Below are positions 16,260 through 25,616 of a stretch of DNA of 64,000 bases, in pieces. Under the pieces are notes generated by a model, which ran no database searches, was not told the origin of the DNA, and saw only the letters and a program-made list of their open reading frames with translations. The stretch is from Dolosigranulum savutiense (GTDB taxonomy: Bacteria > Bacillota > Bacilli > Lactobacillales > Carnobacteriaceae_A), in the NCBI RefSeq assembly GCF_039830095.1, contig NZ_CP142435.1, forward strand, positions 1,302,001-1,366,000. Direction: 5' to 3'. Each line of letters opens with the position of its first letter. Positions within the stretch are counted from its first letter, which is position 1. A program made the position numbers and the translations under genes.

Positions 16260-17321
16260 GTGACCGTTCAAATGAAACAAGCGAAAAAAATCGAGAAGAA
16301 GATTCCATTTAAAGAAAAAATTAGTCGCTTAATTGATGTAATCATGCCTAATCTGACGCGAGCAAGTGTAGGGCCGGATGCCGCGCAATTGGCTTACTTT
16401 ATTTTGCTGTCCATTATTCCGATGATTTTGATTTTGACCAATGTGGTGTTACTTTTACCATTGGAGACGGCTGAGGTGTTGGATATTGTGCGTGATTTGA
16501 TGCCAGCTGATGTGTTCCAAGTCATTGAACCGACACTAGAGAGCAATCTAGAGTCTGGAAGTGGTGGAGCTATTTCGATCGGGGTGCTAGCAGCATTCTG
16601 GTCAGCTGGGAAAGTCGTCTCGGCCTTACGCAAGTCACTGGATGAGATTTATGGTGCAATGGAGAAGGCCAACTTTTTGGTTGATCGTGTGCTGTCTGTT
16701 TTAGTGATGTTTGCTATTATTTTACTGGGCAGTTTGGGATTGTTTACGTTTATGTTTGGAGAGCATATTTTACTTTTCATTCAAGGGATTATTGGAACAC
16801 GATTGCCTTTTATTGATTTATTCTTAGTTTTGCGATGGGTTGTTGTAGCTATTCTATTACCGCTTGTTTTCATGGTCGTGTATCATTTTGTGCCGAATCA
16901 TCATATTGAGGCGAAGTATGCTTGGCCAGGCGCGATTTTTAGTTCAATCGGCATTATTATTCTGTCCGAATTTTTCACGCTATACATTAGTTTAGCTGGA
17001 GGAGATGCGGTAGCCAATGCGACATTTGGTGCATTTATTGCCTTGATGATTTTCTTGTATTTCTTAAATATGATTATTTTATTCGGCGGTGTGTTGAATG
17101 CGATAGTGTATGAGTGGCAAACCTATCAGTCGGTAGCTGAATTTGAACGGGAATATAACCGCCAACAAGAAGTTGAGAATTCTGATTGGCCGGGTTACCC
17201 TCAAGAATGGGAAACAACGATCTTACGACGCAAGCTCTATAAAGCATCCTATTTGAAAAAACAAAATATTACACAATTTACAGAGATTGAGGGAATGACG
17301 ACCCAAAATGATCACGATTAA
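16260..17321 (+). CDS. YihY/virulence factor BrkB family membrane protein
   Basis: A 353-residue membrane protein of the YihY/BrkB (formerly RNase BN) family. After a basic cytosolic start, about six hydrophobic helices can be seen, including LAYFILLSIIPMILILTNVV, and a conserved AFWSAGKVVSALRKSLDEIY between helices. The C-terminus is a charged cytosolic tail. Function in Gram-positives is not settled. GTG at 16260 is close to GAGAGGG; ATG 16272 is an alternative start. It is placed between DUF2969 and the GcvH-like gene with short gaps. Confidence 0.85.
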   Translation: MTVQMKQAKKIEKKIPFKEKISRLIDVIMPNLTRASVGPDAAQLAYFILLSIIPMILILTNVVLLLPLETAEVLDIVRDLMPADVFQVIEPTLESNLESGSGGAISIGVLAAFWSAGKVVSALRKSLDEIYGAMEKANFLVDRVLSVLVMFAIILLGSLGLFTFMFGEHILLFIQGIIGTRLPFIDLFLVLRWVVVAILLPLVFMVVYHFVPNHHIEAKYAWPGAIFSSIGIIILSEFFTLYISLAGGDAVANATFGAFIALMIFLYFLNMIILFGGVLNAIVYEWQTYQSVAEFEREYNRQQEVENSDWPGYPQEWETTILRRKLYKASYLKKQNITQFTEIEGMTTQNDHD

Positions 17322-17338
17322 GAAGGGATGGATATTAG

Positions 17339-17707
17339 ATGACTGTAAAGTATCATGTTAATGGATTATGGATTGAGAAAAAAGATGATCAAATAATTAT
17401 CGGCTTGTCAGAAAAGGGCCAAGATGATGCAGGAGATATTATGTTTGCTAATTTAATGATCGATGGGCAGTATCTTGAGGCGGGTGATACTTTAATTGGT
17501 GTTGAAGGAGCAAAAGCCGTTACAGATTTTACAACCCCATTTGCCGGTGATGTACTCGCAATTCATGAAGCAATTGAAGAAGATTTTGACTTATTGAATT
17601 CGACCGATCGAGCGGATAATTGGATTGTAAAACTGCGACCTAAAGATACATCATTGTTTCCACAATTACTGGATCATCCATTTCCTAGTGAAGATAGCGC
17701 AGAGTAA
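17339..17707 (+). CDS. Glycine cleavage H-like lipoyl protein (GcvH-L)
   Basis: A 122-residue protein with the H-protein fold pattern: VNGLWIEKKDDQIIIGLSEK at the start, the lipoyl hairpin GVEGAKAVTDFTTPFAG with the modifiable lysine at about residue 59, and a C-terminal DNWIVKLRP. No gcvP or gcvT is in the window. In many Lactobacillales the orphan GcvH-L form serves as a lipoyl carrier linked to sirtuin/macrodomain systems; here a sirtuin lies four genes upstream and a lipoate-protein ligase at 60084. Whether it is lipoylated, and for which enzyme, is inference. Confidence 0.85.
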   Translation: MTVKYHVNGLWIEKKDDQIIIGLSEKGQDDAGDIMFANLMIDGQYLEAGDTLIGVEGAKAVTDFTTPFAGDVLAIHEAIEEDFDLLNSTDRADNWIVKLRPKDTSLFPQLLDHPFPSEDSAE

Positions 17708-17716
17708 GCGATATAA

Positions 17717-17750
17717 AGTTCAACTTTTTTACAAGAAGTTGGGCTTTTTT
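17717..17750 (+). terminator. Terminator after gcvH-L
   Basis: AGTTCAACTT (17717-17726) pairs with AAGTTGGGCT (17736-17745) using G-U pairs, followed by a run of T. It separates the GcvH-like gene from the SUF operon. Confidence 0.7.
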
Positions 17751-17833
17751 AGTGCAAACGTGATAAAAATAGACGTTGCTTAGTTTGCGGATAAAGTTGC
17801 TACCAGATGCGGATTATTATGAAACGATTAAAT

Positions 17834-17862
17834 TTGATAACGGTTATAAACTGCTGTAAAAT
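17834..17862 (+). promoter_or_regulatory. SUF operon promoter
   Basis: TTGATA (17834-17839) and TAAAAT (17857-17862) are 17 bases apart, about 50 bases before sufC. No obvious repressor dyad is visible. Confidence 0.65.
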
Positions 17863-17910
17863 AATATTGTGAGTATTCGACTAAAAATGTGAGAAAAGGA
17901 TGGGACATGC

Positions 17911-18684
17911 ATGTCAGTATTAGAGATAAAAAACCTTCATGCTCAAATTGAAGATAAACAAATTTTAAAAGGTGTTAATTTAACGATTCATACCGATGAA
18001 ATTCATGCGATTATGGGACCTAATGGCGCTGGGAAATCAACCTTAGCAGCAGCGATTATGGGTCACCCTCACTTCGAAGTAACTGAGGGCGAAGTGTTAA
18101 TTGATGGTGTCGATATTTTAGAGTTAGAGACAGATGAGCGAGCACTTGCTGGTTTGTTCTTAGCGGTCCAATATCCAAGCGAAATTGCTGGGATTACGAA
18201 TGCAGAATTCCTACGTGCAGCGATTAATGCGCGCCGTGATGAAGATGATAAAATTGGTGTTATGGAATTTATCGAGAAGATGGATGAGAAGATGGCACTA
18301 TTGGATATGCCAGAAGAGATGGCAGAGCGTTACTTAAACGAAGGATTCTCTGGTGGTGAGAAGAAACGTAACGAAATCTTACAACTTCTCATGATTGAAC
18401 CGCAATTTGCGATCTTAGATGAGATTGATTCAGGCTTAGATATTGATGCCCTCCAAGTGGTTTCTAAAGGTGTGAATGAAATGCGGGGGAAAGATTTTGG
18501 AGCCCTCATCATTACGCACTACCAACGTTTATTAAACTACATTGAACCCGATGTTGTCCACATTATGATGGATGGACGTGTTGTCAAGACAGGAGATGCT
18601 GAACTAGCAAAACGTCTAGAAGCAGAGGGATACAAAGGATTAGTAGAGGAACTTGGTTTAGATATTGAACTAGATGAAGAGTAG
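17911..18684 (+). CDS. sufC: Fe-S cluster assembly ATPase SufC
   Basis: ABC-type ATPase of the SufBCD scaffold that builds iron-sulfur clusters in the cytosol. The 257-residue protein has Walker A GPNGAGKSTLAAAIMGHP, signature EGFSGGEKKRNEILQ and Walker B AILDEIDSGLDIDAL, all distinctive of SufC. It is first of sufC-sufD-sufS-sufU-sufB, the usual Firmicutes order, and is separated from sufD by only 12 bases. Confidence 0.97.
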   Translation: MSVLEIKNLHAQIEDKQILKGVNLTIHTDEIHAIMGPNGAGKSTLAAAIMGHPHFEVTEGEVLIDGVDILELETDERALAGLFLAVQYPSEIAGITNAEFLRAAINARRDEDDKIGVMEFIEKMDEKMALLDMPEEMAERYLNEGFSGGEKKRNEILQLLMIEPQFAILDEIDSGLDIDALQVVSKGVNEMRGKDFGALIITHYQRLLNYIEPDVVHIMMDGRVVKTGDAELAKRLEAEGYKGLVEELGLDIELDEE

Positions 18685-18696
18685 GGAGGGATTATT

Positions 18697-19989
18697 ATGG
18701 CAACGGAGCAACAATTTGCCGCATATAGAGATCGAGTGAAGACATTCTCCGAACAGTTGAACGAACCTGATTGGATGCTGAAGCAGCGGTTGGATGCGTT
18801 AGAATTGACTGATGAATTAGCGGAACCTGTGATCGAGCGATTACGCTATAATCGTTGGCCATTATGGGATGTGCCAGCGCTTGATACGAAAGATAGAGTG
18901 ACTGATATTGATATTGATGCATATGTCACTGACGACTCAGAAGCAATGCGAGTCGTTCAAGCCGGCAATCAATCCGTCAGAGAACATGTCCCTGCTCATT
19001 TAGCTGAACAAGGGGTTATCTTCACAGATATTCGGACCGCATTAATTGATCACCCAGAAAAAGTAAAAGAGGCTTATCAGACAGCTGTTCAATCTGATCG
19101 CGATAAAGCAGCAGCCTTCAATGCCGCCTTCATGAATTCAGGTGTGTTCTTATATCTGCCTAAAAATATCGTTATTGAAGATCCGGTTGAAGCTATTTTT
19201 ATTCAAGACGCCCTAAAAGCAGACGCATATGTCAAGCACGTTATTATTTATGCTGATGTTAACTCGCAAGTGAATTATGTGGAGCGGTGGCTAACTGCTG
19301 GTAATGAAAAAACATCAGCTAATATTATTGTTGAAGTAATTGCTCAAGAAGGGGCTCGCATTCATTATAGTTCTGTTGATTTACTCGGCGAGAACACGAC
19401 GGCTTATTTCAACCGAGTCGGCCATGTTTTACGTGATGCAACAATTGATTGGGCACTGGGCGTGATGAATGATGGGAATGTCATTGCAGATTTAGATACA
19501 CACTTAATTGGAGATGGCTCAGAATCAGACTTGAAAGCAGTCGGATTAAGCTGGGGTCGACAAACGCAAGTAGTCGATTCTAATGTCGTTAACTTTGGGA
19601 GCAATTCAGTTGGAAATATTTTCCAGCACGGGGTTATCTTAGATCGAGCAACCTTAACGTTCAATGGAATCGGCAAGATTCATAAAAATGCAAAAAATGC
19701 CGATGCCCAACAAGAATCCCGCGTTCTTATGTTGTCAGAAAAAGCGCGTGGTGATGCGAATCCGATTTTATTAATTGATGAATTCGAAGTTACGGCTGGA
19801 CACGCTGCTTCGGTTGGTCGGATTGATCCAACTGACTTATATTACTTAATGAGTCGTGGTATTCCCAAAGAAGAAGCACAACGATTAGCTATTCGAGGCT
19901 TCTTAGGTAATGTTATCTCAAATATTCCATTGAAGTCTATTCGTGATGAATTAGTTCATGTAATCGAAAGGAAGTTAAGTAGCCGATGA
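18697..19989 (+). CDS. sufD: Fe-S cluster assembly protein SufD
   Basis: Scaffold partner of SufB and SufC. The 430-residue protein has the SufBD beta-helix core with FLYLPKNIVIEDPVEAIF in the middle and the conserved C-terminal block AGHAASVGRIDPTDLYYLMS followed by RGIPKEEAQRLAIRGF, including the histidine thought to help cluster assembly. ATG has GGGAGGG. It overlaps sufS by four bases. Confidence 0.95.
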   Translation: MATEQQFAAYRDRVKTFSEQLNEPDWMLKQRLDALELTDELAEPVIERLRYNRWPLWDVPALDTKDRVTDIDIDAYVTDDSEAMRVVQAGNQSVREHVPAHLAEQGVIFTDIRTALIDHPEKVKEAYQTAVQSDRDKAAAFNAAFMNSGVFLYLPKNIVIEDPVEAIFIQDALKADAYVKHVIIYADVNSQVNYVERWLTAGNEKTSANIIVEVIAQEGARIHYSSVDLLGENTTAYFNRVGHVLRDATIDWALGVMNDGNVIADLDTHLIGDGSESDLKAVGLSWGRQTQVVDSNVVNFGSNSVGNIFQHGVILDRATLTFNGIGKIHKNAKNADAQQESRVLMLSEKARGDANPILLIDEFEVTAGHAASVGRIDPTDLYYLMSRGIPKEEAQRLAIRGFLGNVISNIPLKSIRDELVHVIERKLSSR

Positions 19990-21224
19990 CAGTGAATGCT
20001 GAGCAATTGCGAGCCGATTTTTCGATTTTGCAGGAGATAGTCAATGACGAGCCGCTAGTATACTTAGATAATGCGGCAACAACGCAGAAACCCCAAGCAG
20101 TGCTGGATCGATTGATGACATACTATCAAACAGCCAATGCCAATGTTCATCGTGGTGTCCATACGTTAAGTGACCGAGCGACCAACCAATACGAAGCGGC
20201 ACGCGAAACAGTTCGTGAGTTTATTAACGCGGAGAGTACGACCGAAATTTTGTTCACCCGGGGGACAACAACGAGCTTGAACTGGGCAGCACAGCGCTTA
20301 GGAGAACAGTTTCTCTCGGCAGAGGATGAGATTCTGATCTCACATATGGAGCACCATTCGAACTTGATTCCGTGGCAAGAAGTGGCTAAAAAAACGGGTG
20401 CCACCTTGCGTTATATCGAATTGACTGAGGATGGATGTCTTGATATGGCGGATGCGCGTAATAAAATGACGAATCGCACAAAAGTTGTTGCGATTACACA
20501 TGTCTCAAATGTATTAGGCGTTGTAAATGATGTGGCAACATTAGCTAAGTGGGTGCATGAACACGATGGTATTTTAGTCGTTGATGGAGCCCAAGCAGCA
20601 CCTCATATGTCGATTGATGTTCAAGCAATGGATGCTGATTTTTATGCGTTTAGTGGGCATAAGATGTTAGCTCCAACTGGCATTGGTGTCTTATATGGCA
20701 AGCGCGCACGACTTGAGCAACTTGAACCGGTTGAATTTGGTGGTGAAATGATTGACACGGTGACCAAGCAAACAAGTACTTGGAAGGATTTACCTTGGAA
20801 ATTCGAAGCGGGTACCCCGAATATTGCGGGAGCAATTGGCTTAGCAGCAGCTATTGACTACTTGCAAGCTATTGGCATGGACCAGATTAGAGCACATGAA
20901 CAAGCATTGGTTCAGTATGTGTTACCAAAATTAATAGCGATAGAAGGAATCACGGTTTACGGCCCAACTGATCCGAAGCAGCGATCTGGGGTAATTACCT
21001 TTAATATCGATGGGATCCATCCACATGACGTAGCGACCGCAATGGATATGGAAGGTGTGGCGATTCGGGCCGGCCACCACTGTGCGCAACCGTTGATGGA
21101 CTATTTGGATGTCCATGCAACGGCTCGTGCTAGTTTTTATCTGTACAATACAAAAGCGGATGCCGATAAGTTCTTAGAAGCGGTTCAGCTGACGAAGGAG
21201 TTTTTCTTACATGGCATTAACTAA
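19986..21224 (+). CDS. sufS: Cysteine desulfurase SufS
   Basis: PLP enzyme taking sulfur from cysteine to form a persulfide for SufU. The 412-residue type II desulfurase has YLDNAATTQKP, NVHRGVHTLSDRATN, HMEHHSNLIPWQ, the PLP lysine in AFSGHKMLAPTGIGVLYG and the active-site cysteine loop IRAGHHCAQPLM near residue 365. Its start overlaps sufD by four bases and its end overlaps sufU by 14, so the set is translationally coupled. Confidence 0.97.
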   Translation: MTVNAEQLRADFSILQEIVNDEPLVYLDNAATTQKPQAVLDRLMTYYQTANANVHRGVHTLSDRATNQYEAARETVREFINAESTTEILFTRGTTTSLNWAAQRLGEQFLSAEDEILISHMEHHSNLIPWQEVAKKTGATLRYIELTEDGCLDMADARNKMTNRTKVVAITHVSNVLGVVNDVATLAKWVHEHDGILVVDGAQAAPHMSIDVQAMDADFYAFSGHKMLAPTGIGVLYGKRARLEQLEPVEFGGEMIDTVTKQTSTWKDLPWKFEAGTPNIAGAIGLAAAIDYLQAIGMDQIRAHEQALVQYVLPKLIAIEGITVYGPTDPKQRSGVITFNIDGIHPHDVATAMDMEGVAIRAGHHCAQPLMDYLDVHATARASFYLYNTKADADKFLEAVQLTKEFFLHGIN

Positions 21225-21684
21225 TTTAGATCAATTATATCGCGCTGTTATACTAGATCATTCCAAGAATCCGCAAAATCGAGGACAACTTGATCGGGTT
21301 GATGCAGCGGTGGAATTGAAGAATCCAACATGTGGTGATGTTATTGAAGTCCAATTGAAGTTGAATGGGGACATTGTTGAAGATATTGCCTTCAATGGTC
21401 ATGGCTGTACGATTTCAGTCGCTAGTGCCAGTATGATGACACAAGTCGTTAAAGGAAAAACATTGGCGGAAGTGAAAGGATTGTATGAGACATTTTCTGA
21501 ATTAGTTCAAGGCCAACATCCCAACAACGCCAAAAAGCTCGGAGATGCGTACATGCTAAAAGGGGTCCAGAAGTTCCCTACCCGAGTACGTTGCGCGACA
21601 ATTGCTTGGAAGACGATGAATAAGGCTTTAATGCATCAAGGAAAAGGCTTGGACGAAAAACTTTCAGAAGAAATTGACGATTGA
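21211..21684 (+). CDS. sufU: Zinc-dependent sulfurtransferase SufU
   Basis: Accepts persulfide sulfur from SufS and passes it to the SufBCD scaffold. The 157-residue IscU-like protein starts with [17 protein letters not shown] and has the three cysteine ligands in [25 protein letters not shown] and [10 protein letters not shown], with the aspartate of CGD as fourth zinc ligand. The insertion before the third cysteine is typical of SufU rather than IscU. Confidence 0.96.
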   Translation: MALTNLDQLYRAVILDHSKNPQNRGQLDRVDAAVELKNPTCGDVIEVQLKLNGDIVEDIAFNGHGCTISVASASMMTQVVKGKTLAEVKGLYETFSELVQGQHPNNAKKLGDAYMLKGVQKFPTRVRCATIAWKTMNKALMHQGKGLDEKLSEEIDD

Positions 21685-21697
21685 AAGGGAGAGGATG

Positions 21698-23098
21698 ATG
21701 ACGATGGAAAGAGAAGTGCCAACAAGAGATTATCAGTGGGGCTTTCATGATGATGTAGAATCTGTTTATGATACGGGAAAAGGATTGAACGAAGAGAAGA
21801 TTCGAGATATCTCTGCACGAAAAGATGAACCGCAATGGATGCTGGATTATCGGTTAAAAGCTTATGAACATTATAAAGAACGCCCAATGCCAACATGGGG
21901 CGCGGATTTGTCAGAGTTGGAATTGGATGAATATACTTACTACCGAAAAGCGAGCGATAAGACAGAGCGTAGCTGGGATGACGTGCCAGATGAGATTAAA
22001 GAAACCTTTGAACGTCTTGGTGTACCAGAAGCTGAGCGTGAATACTTAGCCGGATCGGGTGCTCAATATGAATCAGAAGTGGTCTATCACAATATGAAAG
22101 AAGAGTTCGAAAAACAAGGAATTGTCTTTATGGATACCGATTCTGCCCTAAAAGAATATCCTGAAATTTTTAAAGAACACTTCGGAACGGTAGTGCCTCC
22201 TACTGATAACAAATTAGCTGCATTGAACTCAGCGGTTTGGTCAGGGGGGACATTCATCTACGTTCCAAAAGGGGTGAAATGTGATGTGCCACTCCAGATG
22301 TACTTCCGTATTAACGAAGAAATGATGGGACAATTCGAACGGACGCTGATTGTCGTCGATGAAGGTGCCAGCGTTCATTACGTCGAAGGATGTACGGCAC
22401 CCACCTTCTCTCGTAGTTCACTCCATGCAGCGGTGGTGGAGATTATCGTCAAAAAAGATGCTTATTGTCGATATACTACGATTCAGAACTGGTCGGATAA
22501 TGTCTATAATTTAGTCACAAAGCGATCAACTGCAGCGGAAGGGGCAACAGTTGAGTGGATTGACGGTAACCTCGGTGCGAAGACAACGATGAAATATCCA
22601 AGCATTATGTTAAATGGTGAAGGTGCGCGTGGAACAACCATGAGTATTGCCATGGCTGGTGCTGGACAAGTGCAAGATACCGGGGCCAAGATGATTCATA
22701 ATGCACCGAATACGAGCAGTTCAATCGTCTCCAAATCTATTTCTAAAGATGGGGGATCAGTGAATTACCGAGGGCAAGTAACTTTCTCTAAGCAGTCAAG
22801 TGGGTCTATGTCACATATTGAATGTGATACGATTATTATGGATGAATTGTCGAAATCTGATACTATTCCGTATAATGAAATTCACAATGACAATATCGCA
22901 CTGGAACATGAAGCAAAAGTTTCTAAAATATCTGAAGAGCAACTTTATTACTTAATGAGTCGCGGATTGGATGAAGAGACTGCAACGGAAATGATTGTTA
23001 TGGGCTTCATTGAGCCATTTACTAAAGAATTACCAATGGAATATGCGGTTGAATTGAACCGATTGATTAGTTATGAAATGGAAGGATCAGTTGGTTAA
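21698..23098 (+). CDS. sufB: Fe-S cluster assembly protein SufB
   Basis: Main scaffold subunit on which the nascent Fe-S cluster forms. About 466 residues, the normal length. Visible blocks include [58 protein letters not shown] with the conserved cysteine, [20 protein letters not shown] and the C-terminal [23 protein letters not shown] 21698 is chosen over the upstream TTG because AAGGGAG precedes it; ATG 21704 is also possible. It ends the operon. Confidence 0.96.
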   Translation: MTMEREVPTRDYQWGFHDDVESVYDTGKGLNEEKIRDISARKDEPQWMLDYRLKAYEHYKERPMPTWGADLSELELDEYTYYRKASDKTERSWDDVPDEIKETFERLGVPEAEREYLAGSGAQYESEVVYHNMKEEFEKQGIVFMDTDSALKEYPEIFKEHFGTVVPPTDNKLAALNSAVWSGGTFIYVPKGVKCDVPLQMYFRINEEMMGQFERTLIVVDEGASVHYVEGCTAPTFSRSSLHAAVVEIIVKKDAYCRYTTIQNWSDNVYNLVTKRSTAAEGATVEWIDGNLGAKTTMKYPSIMLNGEGARGTTMSIAMAGAGQVQDTGAKMIHNAPNTSSSIVSKSISKDGGSVNYRGQVTFSKQSSGSMSHIECDTIIMDELSKSDTIPYNEIHNDNIALEHEAKVSKISEEQLYYLMSRGLDEETATEMIVMGFIEPFTKELPMEYAVELNRLISYEMEGSVG

Positions 23099-23110
23099 TG
23101 AACAGACAGA

Positions 23111-23142
23111 CAAGTCCTGGAATAGTCGGGACTTGTTTTTTT
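23111..23142 (+). terminator. SUF operon terminator
   Basis: CAAGTCC (23111-23117) and GGACTTG (23129-23135) form a hairpin followed by seven T, immediately after sufB. Confidence 0.85.
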
Positions 23143-23244
23143 AGATTAGGGTTCAAGGGCTTTCATTTGAATAGCCAGATTATCTGTGCGATGATAATTG
23201 TATGTGAATAGATGATGAGATTAGTTATTTGAGGAGGATGTGTG

Positions 23245-23790
23245 ATGCGTTTAGCAATTATTTTAGCACCGGGTTTTGAAGAAATTGAGGCATTGACAGT
23301 TGTAGATGTCTTGCGTCGAGCAGAGATAGGAATTGATATGGTTGGCTTTGAAGAAGCAGTAACAGGTGCTCATGAGATTACTGTTCAGAGTGATCAGTTG
23401 TTGGCAGATGTTGACTTGCAGACATATGAGGGGATTATTTTACCTGGGGGATTGCCGGGAGCAGAACACTTGAGAGATCATCCACAAGTGATTGCCGGAT
23501 TGCAAGATCTGCATGAAAAAGGCAAATTAGTGGCCGCAATTTGTGCAGCACCGATCGCCCTAGCAGAAGCAGGCTTACTGACCGATATTAATTATACGTG
23601 TTTCCCTGGCTTCGAAGAGGATATCACAGACGGCCAGCATCAAGATAGTCTAGTCACCCAAGCGGATAATATTATTACTAGCCGTGGTCCCGCAACGGCC
23701 CTTGAATTTGCCTACACGATTGTTGATTATCTTGGTGGCGATAGCTCAGAACTGAGAGACGGCATGCAATACAATCGATTGTTGAAGTAA
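23245..23790 (+). CDS. DJ-1/PfpI family protein
   Basis: A 181-residue class I glutamine-amidotransferase-like protein of the DJ-1/ThiJ/PfpI superfamily. LAPGFEEIEALTVVDVLRRA carries the conserved glutamate, LPGGLPGAEHLRDHP follows, and the nucleophilic elbow VAAICAAPIALAEAG has the reactive cysteine near residue 99. Members act as redox-stress chaperones or glyoxalase/deglycase-like enzymes; the exact activity is not predictable. ATG 23245 with GAGGAGG is preferred to GTG 23242. It appears monocistronic. Confidence 0.9.
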   Translation: MRLAIILAPGFEEIEALTVVDVLRRAEIGIDMVGFEEAVTGAHEITVQSDQLLADVDLQTYEGIILPGGLPGAEHLRDHPQVIAGLQDLHEKGKLVAAICAAPIALAEAGLLTDINYTCFPGFEEDITDGQHQDSLVTQADNIITSRGPATALEFAYTIVDYLGGDSSELRDGMQYNRLLK

Positions 23791-23800
23791 GCTCCTATAA

Positions 23801-23848
23801 TAGCTTTCCTATTGAGAATGTTAGCTTTCTTGGTAGGAAGCTTTTTTG
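23801..23848 (+). terminator. Probable terminator after DJ-1 gene
   Basis: TAGCTTTCCTA and TAGGAAGCT form a stem with one bulged T, followed by six T. Moderately convincing. Confidence 0.55.
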
Positions 23849-23973
23849 TTTATAAATGATTTTTTTGTGAATATTGCTTGCCTTTTTGTATGGTTTTAGG
23901 ATAAAGTGGAGGTATCAGATTTATATTGCTCAATAAATAACAGATTATGATGGAATATATAGGAGGAATAGCT

Positions 23974-25563
23974 ATGAAGCATAAATGGTGGAAAAAATTA
24001 AGTGTCTCAGCGGCTGTTGTGGCACTATTAAGTGGACCAGCAATAAATATTGTCGGAGCAGAGGAAGCATTTACCGAAGAAGATTACAAAGAATATAATT
24101 TACCAATTGATATTGACCCGTATAACCGCGGTGAGGAGATTAAAGCGGAAAAGCCAGCGGGGAGAGCATACACCAGTAAGGATTTCCCGGGATATCCAGA
24201 TGATCAAGTGTTAGCCGCGCATGTTAGATTAACGGATGTAAAGCAAAATGGAAAAATGTACGATAGTGATACGTGGGATTATTATGGACCACAAGAAGAT
24301 GCTGAGATCAATCCATATTTGATGGAGGATAGTGAGTTGGCGGATGCACGCATACCGTTCACAACGTATTCTTACACGGAAACACCGGAGATGGGTGGAG
24401 GCCACCTGCGATCCTTAACTTACCGCGATAATGGTGATGGTACAGTGACATATATTCCACAAGTCAGCTACTTCAGAGATTACGAAGGGCATGAAGGAGC
24501 GGAGTGGCACGAAGATTACGTCCGTCGCTTATTTACTGATGTGCGGACAGTTGAACTTGAAGAAGCAACCGATGAGGAAATGCAACATGTCTTAGATCAT
24601 ATGACGGTCTATAATGTGGAGGGCACCGATTATACAGCAGACACGAAATCGACGGAGGACGCCACTGAAGAGTTCGCTGAAGAACAAGCAACTGATCCTT
24701 TAGAAGATAACCGTGTGGATGAGCATACGATATCTTTCCCAGACGACCTGGATCCAGAAGCTCGCGGAGAAGAGATTAAAGCAGAAAATCCAGCTGACAA
24801 AATTTTTACGCATGAAGATTTTCCAGATCATACTGATGAAGAAATTTTTGCTGCCCATGTGAGACATACTGCTATAAAACAAATTAATGTACGAGCTGAA
24901 GCAGAAGGATATGAACCTACTTATGCGGATACTTTTAATACGTGGGAGTATTATGCCTCTAAGATTCTAGATATAATTTATGATGATTCAGAATTAGATA
25001 GAGATGTTGTGAAGTCTCCTTTTGTAGTACACGAATTGCGCAATATTCCCAATGTAGCTACTGAGTATGATTCGATCTTTTATCGTAAAAATGATGATGG
25101 TACATTTACAGATTTAGATTTACACATTCGTTTAATGAATAAAACAGCAGAAGAGGTAGAAAATCCACAAGAATTTGCAAGAACAGTCTTCAATCATTTG
25201 AAAACTTATGAGTTAGAGGCAGCAACAAAAGAAGATATTCAAGGTCACCTTGATGCATTAGCTAAAAGCAACCCGATGGATCCCGCAGAGCTACCAGATA
25301 AAAAACCACAAGAATCAGCTAAAGAAAATAAATCAGTCGTTGACTCAAAAGATGTAAACAAAGAAAAAGAGAAGCAAGAAAACCAACAGGAAACTAAAAA
25401 AGAAGAAAAACAGCTGGAGAAGAAAGACGAGAAGAAACCAGAAAATAAAACATGGAGTGAGCGGTTACCAGACACCGCTACGACAGCGTGGATATTGGCG
25501 GTAATTGGGATTGTTGCTGTACTTGCGGGCATTGCGGTTAAAAAATTTAGAAAAGATAAATAA
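23974..25563 (+). CDS. LPXTA-anchored surface protein with two tandem domains
   Basis: A 529-residue secreted protein. It has a signal peptide (MKHKWWKKLSVSAAVVALL, cleavage likely after VGA), two related domains of about 200 residues, a Lys/Glu/Gln-rich linker, and a C-terminal sorting signal: LPDTA, a hydrophobic helix and KKFRKDK. The domain starts align as RGEEIKAEKPA with KDFPGYPDDQVLAAHVR against RGEEIKAENPA with EDFPDHTDEEIFAAHVR. Sortase would cleave within LPDTA, an LPXTA variant of LPXTG. ATG 23974 follows AGGAGG. I do not recognise the repeated domain; an acidic surface-adhesion or wall-binding role is possible but unproven. It seems to be a single-gene unit with terminators on both sides. 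Confidence 0.85.
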   Translation: MKHKWWKKLSVSAAVVALLSGPAINIVGAEEAFTEEDYKEYNLPIDIDPYNRGEEIKAEKPAGRAYTSKDFPGYPDDQVLAAHVRLTDVKQNGKMYDSDTWDYYGPQEDAEINPYLMEDSELADARIPFTTYSYTETPEMGGGHLRSLTYRDNGDGTVTYIPQVSYFRDYEGHEGAEWHEDYVRRLFTDVRTVELEEATDEEMQHVLDHMTVYNVEGTDYTADTKSTEDATEEFAEEQATDPLEDNRVDEHTISFPDDLDPEARGEEIKAENPADKIFTHEDFPDHTDEEIFAAHVRHTAIKQINVRAEAEGYEPTYADTFNTWEYYASKILDIIYDDSELDRDVVKSPFVVHELRNIPNVATEYDSIFYRKNDDGTFTDLDLHIRLMNKTAEEVENPQEFARTVFNHLKTYELEAATKEDIQGHLDALAKSNPMDPAELPDKKPQESAKENKSVVDSKDVNKEKEKQENQQETKKEEKQLEKKDEKKPENKTWSERLPDTATTAWILAVIGIVAVLAGIAVKKFRKDK

Positions 25564-25578
25564 ACTATAAGTATACAA

Positions 25579-25613
25579 AAAAATCTCTCCGTTCAACAAA
25601 CAGAGAGATTTTT
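25579..25613. terminator. Bidirectional terminator
   Basis: AAAAATCTCTC (25579-25589) pairs perfectly with GAGAGATTTTT (25603-25613). It lies between the convergent surface-protein and YwaF-like genes and can serve both. Confidence 0.85.
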
Positions 25614-25616
25614 GAC

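Noticed and set aside
16394-16633. Minus-strand ORFs opposite yihY, sufB, pnp and similar core genes
   Set aside because: These are antisense shadows of strongly conserved genes and lack ribosome-binding sites.
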